Shown here piece after piece: positions 1 through 8,382 of a stretch of 64,000 nucleotides of DNA. Within the stretch, counting starts at the first letter, position 1, and each line of letters starts with the position of its first letter. The position numbers and the translations under genes were made by a program. The notes below the pieces were generated by a model. The model ran no database searches and was not told the DNA's origin. It was given only the letters and a program-made list of their open reading frames with translations. The stretch lies in the NCBI RefSeq assembly GCF_030369615.1, contig NZ_CP128494.1, forward strand, positions 2,685,501 through 2,749,500, in the 5' to 3' direction. This DNA is from Geobacillus stearothermophilus ATCC 12980. Lineage in GTDB: Bacteria > Bacillota > Bacilli > Bacillales > Anoxybacillaceae.

Positions 1-68
1 ATTACTAATATTTCGACAAATTTCGGGCGGTGACAGGCACCAAACCCAATAAGCAAAGGAGTCTCCAT

Positions 69-815
69 ATGGGAAAACTTCTGGATCGATTTTCAAACTA
101 TATCGGCCAACTCACCCATGCAGAAAAACACGTTTTGTACTATATCGATGGACATGTGGAACAAGCGAAACAATTATCGCTAACTGCTATGGCGAAAAAA
201 AACAACGTCAGCACCACCACCATCATCCGTATGTGTCATAAACTGGGCTTAGAAGGTTTCTCAGAGTTGAAATATATTCTGAAAACGATCGACGACCAAG
301 CCATTCCGGTTGGAGAAAATACGATTGAACGGTACAAAGCCGATATGAATCAGACACTTGATTCGTTGGAACGAAAACATGCGGAAGAAATTAGCCAGTT
401 GATTTTTGAGGCCAATCGGGTGTTGATTGTGGCAGTTGGTCTATCCAAAATGATCGGGGAATATTTTAGCAAACTTCTCATCCAAGTAAACAAACCGAGC
501 TCGTATGTGTATGAATCACATATTATTGACCTTTTACCCAACATGGTTCAACCAAAAGATATGGTCATTTTCATTTCATCCAGCGGAGAGACAAAAACCA
601 TTGTGCAAGCGGCAGAGAAACTTCGCTTTAAAAACATCGAAACGGTAGCGATCACGAACAGCGCCGATAGTACATTAGCCAAGCTTGTACGAAAACATAT
701 CAGCGCCTACGTGCAACGTGTCCAGTTTGCAGGTTATGACCTATCTGCCCGTTCGACCCTCGTTGTTCTGATTGACATTTTATTTGAATTTTTCATGAAA
801 AACTATAAAGCATAA
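69..815 (+). CDS. MurR/RpiR family transcriptional regulator
   Basis: This 248-residue protein has the two-domain layout of RpiR regulators. An N-terminal helix-turn-helix domain covers about residues 1-75, with the family pattern LTAMAKKNNVSTTTIIRMCHKLG. A C-terminal SIS sugar-phosphate-binding domain covers about residues 105-245. The ISSSGET stretch is the phosphosugar-binding loop typical of SIS domains. The ATG at 69 is chosen because AAAGGAG lies 8 bases upstream; an in-frame start at 30 has no ribosome binding site. Regulators of this family usually sense a sugar phosphate and control the neighbouring sugar operon. Here the only nearby transport gene is a GntP-type remnant at 2845-3030, so the regulator may be an orphan. 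Family assignment is firm; the ligand is unknown. Confidence 0.88.
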   Translation: MGKLLDRFSNYIGQLTHAEKHVLYYIDGHVEQAKQLSLTAMAKKNNVSTTTIIRMCHKLGLEGFSELKYILKTIDDQAIPVGENTIERYKADMNQTLDSLERKHAEEISQLIFEANRVLIVAVGLSKMIGEYFSKLLIQVNKPSSYVYESHIIDLLPNMVQPKDMVIFISSSGETKTIVQAAEKLRFKNIETVAITNSADSTLAKLVRKHISAYVQRVQFAGYDLSARSTLVVLIDILFEFFMKNYKA

Positions 816-1245
816 CCAGCGGTATCGAAACTGCCTTTAAGCCACGTTCACTTCATTCGCTGCAACAATTGATTAACCGCCTTTCCACCTGAATGGAGAC
901 TCGTAAAGGACGAGAAACAACTGTTTCTTGCCACACAATGTTCTCAAGAGCCATCGAGAGGAACATCAAATCGTTTTTCCAACTACATCACCATCCTTAT
1001 TCATGCCATGAAGCACATAAAATGGCCCTTGTCTATTCGACAAGGGCCATTGTCATGATCAAATACTTTTTCGTTCACTTCATTTGGCGCATGGTTGATC
1101 GTGTATCTTCTTGAAAAAACGAAATCTTTTCGCATCGCGAGAAAAGGAATGCTTGATACATAGTGACGTCAGCCGGGAAAGAATCTTAAACCATTTCACA
1201 GCTTTTTCTCGGATCGCCTACCAAACCGTGGTTCTCTCCCATTCA
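816..1245. other. intergenic region without a recognised gene
   Basis: About 430 bases between the RpiR regulator and the short frame at 1246-1332. Apart from the inverted repeat at 1021-1051 I see no convincing coding sequence, RNA motif or repeat. Confidence 0.5.
1021..1051 (+). terminator. Rho-independent terminator-like hairpin
   Basis: A perfect 13-base stem, AATGGCCCTTGTC with GACAAGGGCCATT, closes a 5-base loop. The following T-run is weak. It could end transcription from the rpiR-type gene or, read the other way, from the radical SAM operon. Confidence 0.6.
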
Positions 1246-1332
1246 TCATTTCAAATGACCAGGCACTGATTTCGTCAGCCGCCCAGAATGGGACAACGCA
1301 ACAGGCGATGCGGCAGGACGCAAAATACGCAT
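1246..1332 (-). CDS. short ORF directly downstream of a radical SAM maturase; candidate precursor peptide
   Basis: A 28-codon frame (begins MRILRPAASPVALS, ends TKSVPGHLK) starts 4 bases after the stop codon of the radical SAM gene. It is preceded by GGGAGGTGAGAAT, a strong Shine-Dalgarno site that overlaps that stop, so the two would be translationally coupled. Many SPASM-domain radical SAM enzymes modify a short peptide encoded next to them, so a precursor role is plausible. The frame contains no cysteine, but does contain Ser, Thr, His, Pro and Lys. It resembles no peptide family I know. It may be a chance frame; the ribosome binding site and spacing are the main support. Confidence 0.4.
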   Translation of the reverse strand: MRILRPAASPVALSHSGRLTKSVPGHLK

Positions 1333-1336
1333 ATTC

Positions 1337-2674
1337 TCACCTCCCTTTCCCTTCATCTCGTACGAATGACTGCGCATCAATCAGCCGGAGCACTTCTTTG
1401 ATTTTTCGCTTTTCGTGAGGGCAAGGACGATCCCCTGTTCGCAGGCGGTACAACGGGCAATGATTTCCTTGACACGCCGGCCGGAAAAAGCAAGCTTGGC
1501 ACTGTTCATCCGTTTCCTCGCCTGACGTTACCCATAGAGCGAGCTTATCCATATCGACATCCATCGTTCCATCGGCATGCAGACGGCCGATACGGTTATA
1601 TTCCTCGTCAAAGGCGCATGTGCATTTATACACTTGGCCGTCGGCCCCGATGACGAAGGAATGTGGCTTCGCCGCATAACAAACCGCCCCAGAAGGCATC
1701 AACATCGACTCCACCATCGAGCTCATCGAAAGTCCTTTCTTGATTCCGTATTCCGTCAACTCCCATATTTTCACCTCTGCCGTCCGATGGTCACAAACCG
1801 GCAACCGCTCATCATTCGCCCCGCCCCATCTCCCAACGGGACGGCAAAACAGCTGAAAACGCCGGTCCCCGGCAAAGTAACAAGCCAGCTCGTCTAAAAA
1901 CAGCGGAATCCGGTCAAGGTTGTCTTCATCAAAATTGACCCGGATGTCCACTTCAAATGATTCGTCAAGCGTCTGAATATCACGCAAATGGCCAAGAATC
2001 GTCTCGTACGTCGGTCCCCGATTCGCCAGCACCCGCCGCACATCATGCACGTCTTTACTTCCATCAAGCGTCACCATAAAACGGGTCACTTCACACCGCA
2101 ACAAACGCCGCATCGTTTCTTTCGACAAACCGTAGCCGTTCGTTGACATGTCCGCTTGATACGCAACGCCATACCGTTTCGTTTGTTCGATGATCACCGT
2201 GCTAATCTCTTCAATCACATCGATCGCCAACAGCGGTTCGCCGCCAAACCAGCTGACCGTCAAATGGGTGAGACGCGGAATCGTCTTCGTCAAAAAACGT
2301 TTCAACCCGTCAATGACCTCACGCTTCATCTGTCCGCGCAAAAACTCTTGATAACAATAGACACAACGGAAATTACACGCCTCCGTCGGCAAGATCACGA
2401 GATGCATCACATCCGTCCGGTGCAACGATTGATGCAAAAACTGCGCCCGTCGCTTCTCATCGACGTTCTCAGCGACAAGAAACCCACACTCCACCAGCGT
2501 TTGTTCCACCGGTGACAGTTCGCGGTCAATCCCGGTTCTCTTGAGCGCCTCAAGCACGGCGGCTCTCTCGCCTTCCGCCACCGCGCCAATCGCCCCTGTA
2601 TAGCTATTGTAGAGAATCAATTCACCTTGCTTCGTTTGCGCCATCGCGTTAAATCGGGACGGAATCCACTTCAT
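1337..2674 (-). CDS. radical SAM/SPASM domain protein, probable peptide maturase
   Basis: This 445-residue protein carries the radical SAM signature CNFRCVYCYQ, with the CxxxCxxC cysteines at 100, 104 and 107. They would bind a 4Fe-4S cluster that cleaves S-adenosylmethionine. The C-terminal part (about 340-430) is rich in cysteine (AVCYAAK, YKCTCAF, QCQACFFRPAC, NHCPLY) and fits a SPASM domain holding auxiliary clusters. Residues 1-90 contain LYNSYTGAIG and ECGFLV, resembling the N-terminal region of peptide-modifying SPASM enzymes. The ATG at 2674 follows GGTGTTGGAGAC. A 28-codon frame with a strong ribosome binding site follows immediately. An anaerobic sulfatase-maturing enzyme role is less likely because no sulfatase is nearby. 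The family is firm; the substrate is unknown. Confidence 0.85.
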   Translation of the reverse strand: MKWIPSRFNAMAQTKQGELILYNSYTGAIGAVAEGERAAVLEALKRTGIDRELSPVEQTLVECGFLVAENVDEKRRAQFLHQSLHRTDVMHLVILPTEACNFRCVYCYQEFLRGQMKREVIDGLKRFLTKTIPRLTHLTVSWFGGEPLLAIDVIEEISTVIIEQTKRYGVAYQADMSTNGYGLSKETMRRLLRCEVTRFMVTLDGSKDVHDVRRVLANRGPTYETILGHLRDIQTLDESFEVDIRVNFDEDNLDRIPLFLDELACYFAGDRRFQLFCRPVGRWGGANDERLPVCDHRTAEVKIWELTEYGIKKGLSMSSMVESMLMPSGAVCYAAKPHSFVIGADGQVYKCTCAFDEEYNRIGRLHADGTMDVDMDKLALWVTSGEETDEQCQACFFRPACQGNHCPLYRLRTGDRPCPHEKRKIKEVLRLIDAQSFVRDEGKGR

Positions 2675-2844
2675 GTCTCCAACACCTTTTTGTTTACCAT
2701 TCTATCAATCCTTGCCGTTTTCCGCTGTTAAATCGGTCACATTGGTACTCCTAGACAACCTCATTCATCAAGCTGCGGCACAGGCTAGACCGGCCATCGC
2801 CAAAGCGGCAAAGGCAATGGACAAATAGGCAACACTAAAGAGCC

Positions 2845-3030
2845 GCACAGTCAGCCGCCCTAGGAGCTATGATCTTCTCGTATTTTAACGATAGCCTATT
2901 CTGGGTCATTAACCGTATGCTTGGAATAAAAGAAGTGAAAGAACAAATTTTAACATGGTCAATTCCAACAACTCTTGCATGGGATGTATCCTTAATCACG
3001 CTACTAATCGTTAATGCATTTTTTGGATAA
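2845..3030 (+). pseudogene. C-terminal remnant of a GntP-type gluconate/carboxylate permease
   Basis: An open frame without its own start reads AALGAMIFSYFNDSLFWVIN and continues through TWSIPTTLAW to a stop at 3028-3030. It resembles the C-terminal end of GntP-family permeases, which carry a conserved H-V-N-D-S-x-F-W motif followed by a last membrane helix. Upstream the frame is closed by a stop at 2836-2838, so about 400 N-terminal residues are missing. A clear terminator follows at 3052-3080, as expected for the true end of the gene. The identification rests on this short motif. Confidence 0.5.
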
Positions 3031-3051
3031 TATATAACTCACATTTCGCAC

Positions 3052-3080
3052 CCTCTCGACGAAAATCGGGAGGATTTTTT
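3052..3080 (+). terminator. Rho-independent terminator after the permease remnant
   Basis: CCTCTCGA pairs with TCGGGAGG (one G-T pair) over a 6-base loop and is followed by A then six T residues. It lies 20 bases after the stop codon of the GntP-type remnant. Confidence 0.75.
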
Positions 3081-3137
3081 CGTTCCGATGTCGAATGAAT
3101 CCTTGACACACAAGGAACGTAAAGGAGTTTTTCTCTT

Positions 3138-3178
3138 ATGAACGTTCAAGTCAAAAAGGTCTATCGCAATTCTTATTT
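3138..3178 (+). pseudogene. 5' stub of an unidentified gene cut by the IS982 insertion
   Basis: An ATG at 3138 is preceded by AAAGGAG and begins MNVQVKKVYRNSYL. The next base pair is the first of the IS982 inverted repeat; the frame then reads through the repeat to a stop at 3208-3210. I cannot recognise the gene, and its continuation is not seen on the far side of the IS, so a deletion may have accompanied insertion. Confidence 0.3.
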
Positions 3179-4179
3179 ACCCGTGGTGCTAGATAAACTT
3201 GAGCAAGCATAAAAATAGCCCTTGCTGGCGGATCTCCTGTAGAATGAAAGTGCGACCTGCCATTCGAAAGGAGAATCCCCATGCAAGAGCACTTTCATTT
3301 TACTACAGATCGAGCCAAGATTCAAAAGCAATATGCCGCCATTTTCGTTTTTGTTTCTGCTCAACTTTCATGCATTCAGGTGCATCTTCATCGTCGAAAT
3401 CGCCATTTGGTCAAGCAAGAGGACGCTGTCATCATCGCCATTCATCTTTTAGGAAAGCTGCTCGGTTTTACATCCGAACGGGCATGGCATCGTTTTGTCA
3501 CGGGAAATTTGTTCACAAACGGCTCGTTTCTCGAACGTTCCCGGTATAACCGCGCTGCCGGGCGCTTGGCTTCGCTATCAAATGGATCCGTCATGAGCTG
3601 GCAAAACGCGGTCAACATCATGCCTATGCCGTCGTTGACAGCTTGCCGCTCCCGTTGTGCCATACGGCAAGAATGCATCGCGTCAAACGGTTTCAAGAGA
3701 TCGCCGACATCGGGTATTGCGCTTCCAAAAAGCAATGGTACTACGGGTTGAAGCTGCACCTTCAAGTGACCGATCAAGGGCTGCCGATGGGATATGTTGT
3801 CACTGAAGCGTCTTGTCACGACCGGGTGGCCGCTGAAACCGTCATGACGCAAATTCCACATCCGTATAACTTCGGTGACAAAGGGTATATCAGCCAAACG
3901 CTGCGAAAGAAGCTGTACGAAGAGCACCGAGTCGCGTTTTGGACGCCCGTCCGAAACAATCAGCGAATTCGCCAATCGGATGCATGGAAACAATGGATGA
4001 AGCGAAAACGTAAAGTGGTGGAAACCGTGTTTTCGATTTTAGTCGATTCGTATCGGATCACCAAGATTCGCGCGAACTCGGTTTCTGGATTTGAAACGGC
4101 ACTGGATGGTATTTTACTGGCTTACTCACTTGTTGTTCTCGGGCTAGTTGAGCGCTAAAGCTCAACTAGCACCACGGGT
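3179..4179 (+). mobile_element. IS982-family insertion sequence (1001 bp)
   Basis: The element is bounded by inverted copies of ACCCGTGGTGCTAG (3179-3192 and, reversed, 4166-4179). This starts with the ACCC typical of IS982 ends, and the total length of 1001 bp is usual for the family. It encloses one transposase gene in plus orientation. I find no clear target-site duplication: the left flank ends TTATTT and the right flank starts GTTTGC. That suggests rearrangement after insertion. Confidence 0.85.
3281..4158 (+). pseudogene. IS982-family transposase, frameshifted
   Basis: The N-terminal half is open from the ATG at 3281 through LERSRYNR, and the rest is open in the frame that is one base earlier. 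Reading AACCGC-CGC-TGC instead of AACCGCGCTGC restores one continuous protein, so a single C appears to be missing near 3552. The restored product keeps the DDE residues: Asp in VVDSLPLPL, Asp in FGDKGYIS, Glu in VVETVFSILVD. IS982 transposases are normally one frame, so this copy is probably inactive unless the deletion is a sequencing error. A GGAG ribosome binding site lies before the start. Confidence 0.85.
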
Positions 4180-4313
4180 GTTTGCTTTTTGATTTCTTAT
4201 TGTGTACTGCACATCTATTGCAACTGCGTATTCCCTAAAAAAATCATTTTTTTTTGCTGGAGCTAACCCCCACTTTCTATCTCTCCTCCTAAATTATTGA
4301 TTACAGGAGTCCC

Positions 4314-5201
4314 TTAAACTTCTCCAAAGTCCTTTTCTTTTTTAAGAATTTGTTCCATAAATTGAATCAAATCTTCTCTTAACTCCTCATTCTGCAACGC
4401 AAACTCAATCGTCGTCTTAATAAACCCGATCTTTTCTCCGACGTCATAACGCTTGCCTTCAAATTCGTAGGCAAACACACGCTGAATTTCGTTCAGCTTT
4501 TGAATCGCGTCGGTGAGCTGGATTTCGCCGCCGGCGCCGGCTTCTTGTTTTTCAAGGAATAAGAAGATTTCCGGTGTAAGTATGTATCTTCCCATAATGG
4601 CTAAGTTCGATGGCGCGGTGCCTGGCGCTGGTTTTTCGACGAATTGGCGGACTTGGTAGCGGCGTCCGTTTTGTTCGCTCGGGTCGATGATGCCGTAGCG
4701 GTGTGTTTCGTTGTCAGGTACTTTTTTGACGCCAATCACAGAGCTAAGTGTTTGTTCGTATTGATCGATTAATTGTTTTAAACACGGCGTTTCCGCTTGG
4801 ACGATGTCGTCACCAAGCAGAACGGCAAACGGTTCGTCGCCGATAAAGTTGCGCGCGCACCAGACGGCGTGGCCGAGCCCTTTCGGTTCTTTTTGACGAA
4901 TGTAGTGAATGTCGACTTTCGATGGCTCTTTTACTTTTTCGAGTAAGTCGTATTTGCCTTTTTCAATTAAGTTTTGTTCAAGTTCAAACGCGTTGTCGAA
5001 ATGGTCTTCGATGGCGCGTTTTCCTTTCCCTGTGACGATGATAATATCTTCAATCCCTGATGCGATTGCTTCTTCAACGATGTATTGAATCGTTGGCTTG
5101 TCAACAATCGGAAGCATTTCTTTCGGCATCGCTTTCGTTGCTGGCAAAAATCTTGTGCCGAGCCCCGCTGCCGGGATGATTGCTTTGCGTACTTTTTTCA
5201 T
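4314..5201 (-). CDS. galU: UTP-glucose-1-phosphate uridylyltransferase
   Basis: The 295-residue protein makes UDP-glucose from UTP and glucose-1-phosphate, feeding teichoic acid, glycolipid and exopolysaccharide synthesis. The N-terminus has the nucleotidyltransferase signature [31 protein letters not shown], shown here by [13 protein letters not shown] at about 11-23. VLLGDDIV (Asp metal ligand) and VEKPAPG follow. The length is normal for GalU/GtaB. It sits at the edge of a polysaccharide region (CpsB phosphatase, LCP ligase, wzz remnant). In Bacillus the orthologue is gtaB or a paralogue such as yngB; which one this is cannot be told from the sequence alone. Confidence 0.93.
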   Translation of the reverse strand: MKKVRKAIIPAAGLGTRFLPATKAMPKEMLPIVDKPTIQYIVEEAIASGIEDIIIVTGKGKRAIEDHFDNAFELEQNLIEKGKYDLLEKVKEPSKVDIHYIRQKEPKGLGHAVWCARNFIGDEPFAVLLGDDIVQAETPCLKQLIDQYEQTLSSVIGVKKVPDNETHRYGIIDPSEQNGRRYQVRQFVEKPAPGTAPSNLAIMGRYILTPEIFLFLEKQEAGAGGEIQLTDAIQKLNEIQRVFAYEFEGKRYDVGEKIGFIKTTIEFALQNEELREDLIQFMEQILKKEKDFGEV

Positions 5202-5238
5202 GTGGTACGTAACCCCCTATGTATAGTTGGGCCCCTAT

Positions 5239-5270
5239 GCCCCCGCGCATCGGTGCAACCGCAGCTGCGC
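5239..5270 (-). terminator. hairpin between the coiled-coil gene and galU
   Basis: GCATCGGTGC pairs with GCGCCGATGC (one mismatch pair) over a 10-base loop. There is no strong T-run on either strand, so this may be a processing or attenuation hairpin instead of a terminator. Confidence 0.35.
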
Positions 5271-5317
5271 CGATGCGCCGATGCATATGGGCATAAAAAA
5301 CAGCCCCTTTTCGGGAC

Positions 5318-5998
5318 TTAGTTTGGCAGTTTTGATTTCAGATTTAAAATTTCTTTTTCATGATCGATCAGTTTGTCAAACATCACATCGGATCGGCGCT
5401 GCAAGTACGAGACGGTGACATCGACGGATTTTCTGATGCTCGTGACATCGTTTAAAATGAGGGCTTGATTGTGTTTGGAAATGCGCAGCTCTTCGAGGAT
5501 TCGCTCTTGCATCTGCTTCATGCCGGCCATCTCGTGTTCTAGTGTTTGTTGGCCTTGTTGCAGCTGGGTGATGTCTTTTTGGATTTGGGAGACCGTCGTT
5601 TCCAATGTCCGTTGGCCTTCTTGGAGCTGAATGACCTCACGCTGCAATGCATTCTGGCCTTCTTGCAACTGGACAATGTCTTTTTGAATTTGGGAAACCG
5701 TCGTTTCCAATGTCCGTTGGCCTTCTTGCAGTTGGGCGACATCACGCTGCAACGCCTTCTGCCCTTCTTGAAGCTGGGCAACGTCCTTTTGAATTTGGGA
5801 AACCGTGGTTTCTAATGTCTGTTGGCCTTGTTGCAGTTGGGTGACATCCTTCTGAAGTTGTGATACGTCTTGCTGCAGCTGCGATACGTCTTGACGAATG
5901 TGCCCGACTGCGCCTTCCAACCGCTCAAGCCTGTCGTGGACTGGTTTCAGTTCTTCTTGCAAGACGGAACGAAGCAATTCTTTCAGCTCTTGGCTCAT
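5318..5998 (-). CDS. heptad-repeat coiled-coil protein
   Basis: This 226-residue protein is almost entirely a predicted coiled coil. About residues 35-165 are built from nearly identical 35-residue units (five heptads, 105 bp in DNA) of the form LETTVSQIQKDxxQLQEGQ followed by xALQRxVxQLQEGQRT. About three copies are present. The N-terminus (MSQELKELLRSVLQEELKPV) and C-terminus (about 170-226, with NQALILNDV and KEILNLKSKLP) are unique. There is no signal peptide or membrane helix, so it is probably cytosolic. The ATG follows GGGAGGTG. I do not recognise a named family; the length is probably variable between strains because the DNA repeats can recombine. Confidence 0.75.
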   Translation of the reverse strand: MSQELKELLRSVLQEELKPVHDRLERLEGAVGHIRQDVSQLQQDVSQLQKDVTQLQQGQQTLETTVSQIQKDVAQLQEGQKALQRDVAQLQEGQRTLETTVSQIQKDIVQLQEGQNALQREVIQLQEGQRTLETTVSQIQKDITQLQQGQQTLEHEMAGMKQMQERILEELRISKHNQALILNDVTSIRKSVDVTVSYLQRRSDVMFDKLIDHEKEILNLKSKLPN

Positions 5999-6412
5999 GG
6001 CTTCACCTCCCTGATCTGATTATAGCATGGCCAGTGAAACACATAGAAACAAAGTCAGTTAGATCGGGCATCTAACCCGCCCTCACGCCACACCCTCGAC
6101 GACGGGCGTCTAAGGTGCCGGGACCGTCATCGTCCCCACCCACGGCATGGCCGAGTGCCTCCGTTGATAACGGTAAGGAGACATCACCGGAAAAAGCGCG
6201 AAGCAAGAAAACGGCCTGTCTTTAAGACAAAGAAGCCGCTGCTAGGAATCTCTCGCCGCGCGCCGAATTGTCTTAAAGAAAGAGCCGCTGCTATTGGATG
6301 CCGTTCGACATGATCCTGAATCGTTCTACAAGAAACAAGCCATGTTTCGACACCGAACGGACAAAAAAAGAAGTATCTCTTCTACTTTTTTATATCATAC
6401 TCCCAACTATTT
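5999..6412. other. gene-free region with an imperfect 3'-end-like repeat
   Basis: About 410 bases between the coiled-coil gene and the CpsB-type gene. It contains the related segments GTCTTTAAGACAAAGAAGCC (from 6218) and GTCTTAAAGAAAGAGCC (from 6270), both running into GCTGCTA. A short plus-strand frame that ends in KARSKKTACL precedes the first. This could be the decayed right end of an IS200/IS605-type element, but no terminal motif is clear. Confidence 0.3.
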
Positions 6413-7177
6413 CTAAAAGAGGCCGAGGAACTTTTTCTTTCTCACTCGCTGCGGCTCATCGCGGAATACGGCTTGGCCGCGGATGAGCTGCTCGGCGTTT
6501 TCGCGGAAGTAGTGGAGCGCCTCGGTGCCGAATTCTTTGCGGACCGTTTCGTACGCCTCGCGAAGGCGGAACGGCCGCGTTTTCGTGTTATGGACGTCCG
6601 AGGCAATGAAGTGGGCCAAGTTCGCTTCGATCAGCTGAAAGGAGAACGTTTTGATGTTCTTGCCGAAATGGCCTGTAACGCTTGATGCCGTCAGCTGGGT
6701 CAAGGCGCCGCGTTTGACGAGCTGGTACAGACGCTCTGGATATTCGATGATTTCAACGTTTCGCTCCGGATGGGCGATGATCGGGGTGAACCCTTTTACT
6801 TGCGCATCAAAGAGGAGCTGTTCCGCATACTTCGGCACATGATCGGACGGAAATTCGATCAAAATGTATGGCGTATCGGCAAGCGTCATCACCTCGCCGC
6901 GAGCCAGGCCGTCAAGCAAGTCGCCGTGGATGCGCACTTCCTGGCCTGGAAGCACGTTCAAGGTAATGCCGCGCCGTTTCAATTCGTCGTTCAACTCAGT
7001 TGCCAAGGAAAGGACAGCTGGTCTTGGGTTTTCATACGTCCCATTTTGATGATGGGGAGTGGCAATGATCGTCGTGATTCCTTCCTTGGCCGCAGCCTGC
7101 GCCATGGCGATGGCGTTCTCCATCGCAGCCGCTCCGTCGTCAACACCGGGCAAGATATGGCTGTGAATATCGATCAT
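6413..7177 (-). CDS. CpsB/CapC-type protein-tyrosine phosphatase
   Basis: The 254-residue protein belongs to the PHP-domain manganese-dependent tyrosine phosphatases (YwqE/CpsB). These dephosphorylate the BY-kinase that controls exopolysaccharide polymerisation. Metal-binding motifs are visible: MIDIHSHILPGVDDG at the N-terminus, ATPHHQNG at about 42, PIIAHPERN at about 135, and FIASDVHN at about 192. The ATG at 7177 is preferred because AAAAGGAGG lies 7 bases upstream; a longer in-frame start has none. The partner kinase and transmembrane activator genes are not in the window except for a wzz-like stub at 8826-9014. The phosphatase has therefore probably lost its operon. It may be named ywqE by synteny. 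Confidence 0.9.
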   Translation of the reverse strand: MIDIHSHILPGVDDGAAAMENAIAMAQAAAKEGITTIIATPHHQNGTYENPRPAVLSLATELNDELKRRGITLNVLPGQEVRIHGDLLDGLARGEVMTLADTPYILIEFPSDHVPKYAEQLLFDAQVKGFTPIIAHPERNVEIIEYPERLYQLVKRGALTQLTASSVTGHFGKNIKTFSFQLIEANLAHFIASDVHNTKTRPFRLREAYETVRKEFGTEALHYFRENAEQLIRGQAVFRDEPQRVRKKKFLGLF

Positions 7178-7330
7178 CGTCCACTCCTCCTTTTTTCGCT
7201 CTGCTAAACATCTATGTATGGTAACATAGGAAAAACAGTCTATCAATGGGAGGAATTTGTCTAGTGTTGTCGAAACAAAAGGGAGTTCCCATTGGTAATA
7301 GGATCCATAAGGAAACGATTGAAAGTTCAG

Positions 7331-7359
7331 TTGTCTTCACTCGGAAAACGGTCTATAAT
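7331..7359 (+). promoter_or_regulatory. sigma-A-type promoter for the LCP ligase gene
   Basis: TTGTCT at 7331-7336 and TATAAT at 7354-7359 are separated by 17 bases. They lie 48 bases before the chosen start at 7407. Confidence 0.6.
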
Positions 7360-7406
7360 CGAAATGGCATGCACGAAAATTTCGCAATGGAAAAGGAAGA
7401 GTGCGC

Positions 7407-8348
7407 ATGAGAGCAGAACGTCGAAAAAAGAAGAAAACATGGCTCCGCTGGGTGGCGGGATTGCTTGTCGTGTTATTCGCTGGAGCGGGAATATTCGCCT
7501 ATTCTATTTATCATCATGTGAAACAGACGGCAAACCAAATGCACGAGAACGTCAACTGGGAGTCGGAGAAGCGGAAAGAGGACGTTTCGTTTGAACGGAA
7601 AACGCCGATTTCCATTTTGTTGATCGGTGTCGATGAACGCAAAGGGGATCGCGGGCGTGCAGATACGCTGATTGTCATGACGGTGAATCCGAACAAGCAG
7701 TCGATTGAGATGGTCAGCGTGCCGCGCGACACGAGAACAGAGATTATCGGGAAAGGGACGGAAGATAAAATCAACCACTCGTACGCCTTCGGCGGGGTGG
7801 AGATGACGATGGCGACGGTGGAGCATTTCTTAGATATTCCGATTGACTATTACATTAAAGTCAACATGGAAAGCTTCCGCGACATCGTGAATGCCGTCGG
7901 CGGGGTGACGGTGAACAACCCGTTCGCGTTTACGTATGAAGGAACGCATTTCCCGAAAGGCGAGATTACATTGAACGGAGACGAAGCGCTGAAATATTCG
8001 CGCATGCGCTACGACGACCCGCGCGGCGATTTCGGGCGCCAGGACCGGCAAAAGCAGATCATTCAAGCGATTATTGAGAAAGGCGCCAGCTTCTCGTCGC
8101 TCACAAACTACAGCGATGTGCTCGCGGCGATCGGGAAAAACGTGAAAACGAACTTGACGTTTGAGGAAATGAAAGACATTCAGGCGAATTACAAAGACGC
8201 CCGCAAGCACATTAAGCAGCTGCATATTACGGGACAAGAGACGAAAATCAACGGCATTTATTACTTGCTTGTGCCGGAGAGCGAACGGTTGGCGATTTCA
8301 AATGAGTTGAAGGAGCATCTGGAGTTGAAGGCAACAGCGGCGAAGTAA
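7407..8348 (+). CDS. LytR-CpsA-Psr (LCP) family cell-wall glycopolymer ligase
   Basis: This 313-residue protein has a lysine/arginine-rich cytoplasmic start, one membrane anchor (about residues 13-34) and an extracellular LCP domain. Conserved LCP motifs are LLIGVDERKGDRGRADTL, SVPRDTR and RMRYDDPRGDFGRQDRQ. These arginines and aspartates hold the polyprenyl-pyrophosphate substrate and magnesium. LCP enzymes transfer wall teichoic acid or capsule from the lipid carrier to peptidoglycan. The ATG at 7407 is preferred over GTG at 7401 because AAGGA lies 9 bases upstream of the former and is too close to the latter. A sigma-A promoter and a strong terminator make it a single-gene unit. It is a TagT/TagU/TagV type enzyme; the exact paralogue is uncertain. 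Confidence 0.92.
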   Translation: MRAERRKKKKTWLRWVAGLLVVLFAGAGIFAYSIYHHVKQTANQMHENVNWESEKRKEDVSFERKTPISILLIGVDERKGDRGRADTLIVMTVNPNKQSIEMVSVPRDTRTEIIGKGTEDKINHSYAFGGVEMTMATVEHFLDIPIDYYIKVNMESFRDIVNAVGGVTVNNPFAFTYEGTHFPKGEITLNGDEALKYSRMRYDDPRGDFGRQDRQKQIIQAIIEKGASFSSLTNYSDVLAAIGKNVKTNLTFEEMKDIQANYKDARKHIKQLHITGQETKINGIYYLLVPESERLAISNELKEHLELKATAAK

Positions 8349-8354
8349 ATGAGA

Positions 8355-8382
8355 CGCGCACCTTGTAAGGTGCGCGTTTTTA
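8355..8382 (+). terminator. terminator between converging LCP and SGNH genes
   Basis: The perfect stem CGCGCACCTT / AAGGTGCGCG closes on two bases and is followed by a T-rich tail. It touches the stop codon of the convergent SGNH remnant and may serve both strands. Confidence 0.85.

Noticed and set aside
3442..3993. 183-codon minus-strand frame inside IS982
   Set aside because: It is antisense to the transposase, whose motifs and frame are clear.
5221..5290. Possible riboswitch between the coiled-coil gene and galU
   Set aside because: It has only one G/C hairpin with imperfect pairing and no known aptamer sequence.
5546..5815. Plus-strand leucine-rich frames across 5546-5844
   Set aside because: They are the antisense reading of the 35-residue coiled-coil repeats; the repetition comes from the real gene, and there is no ribosome binding site.
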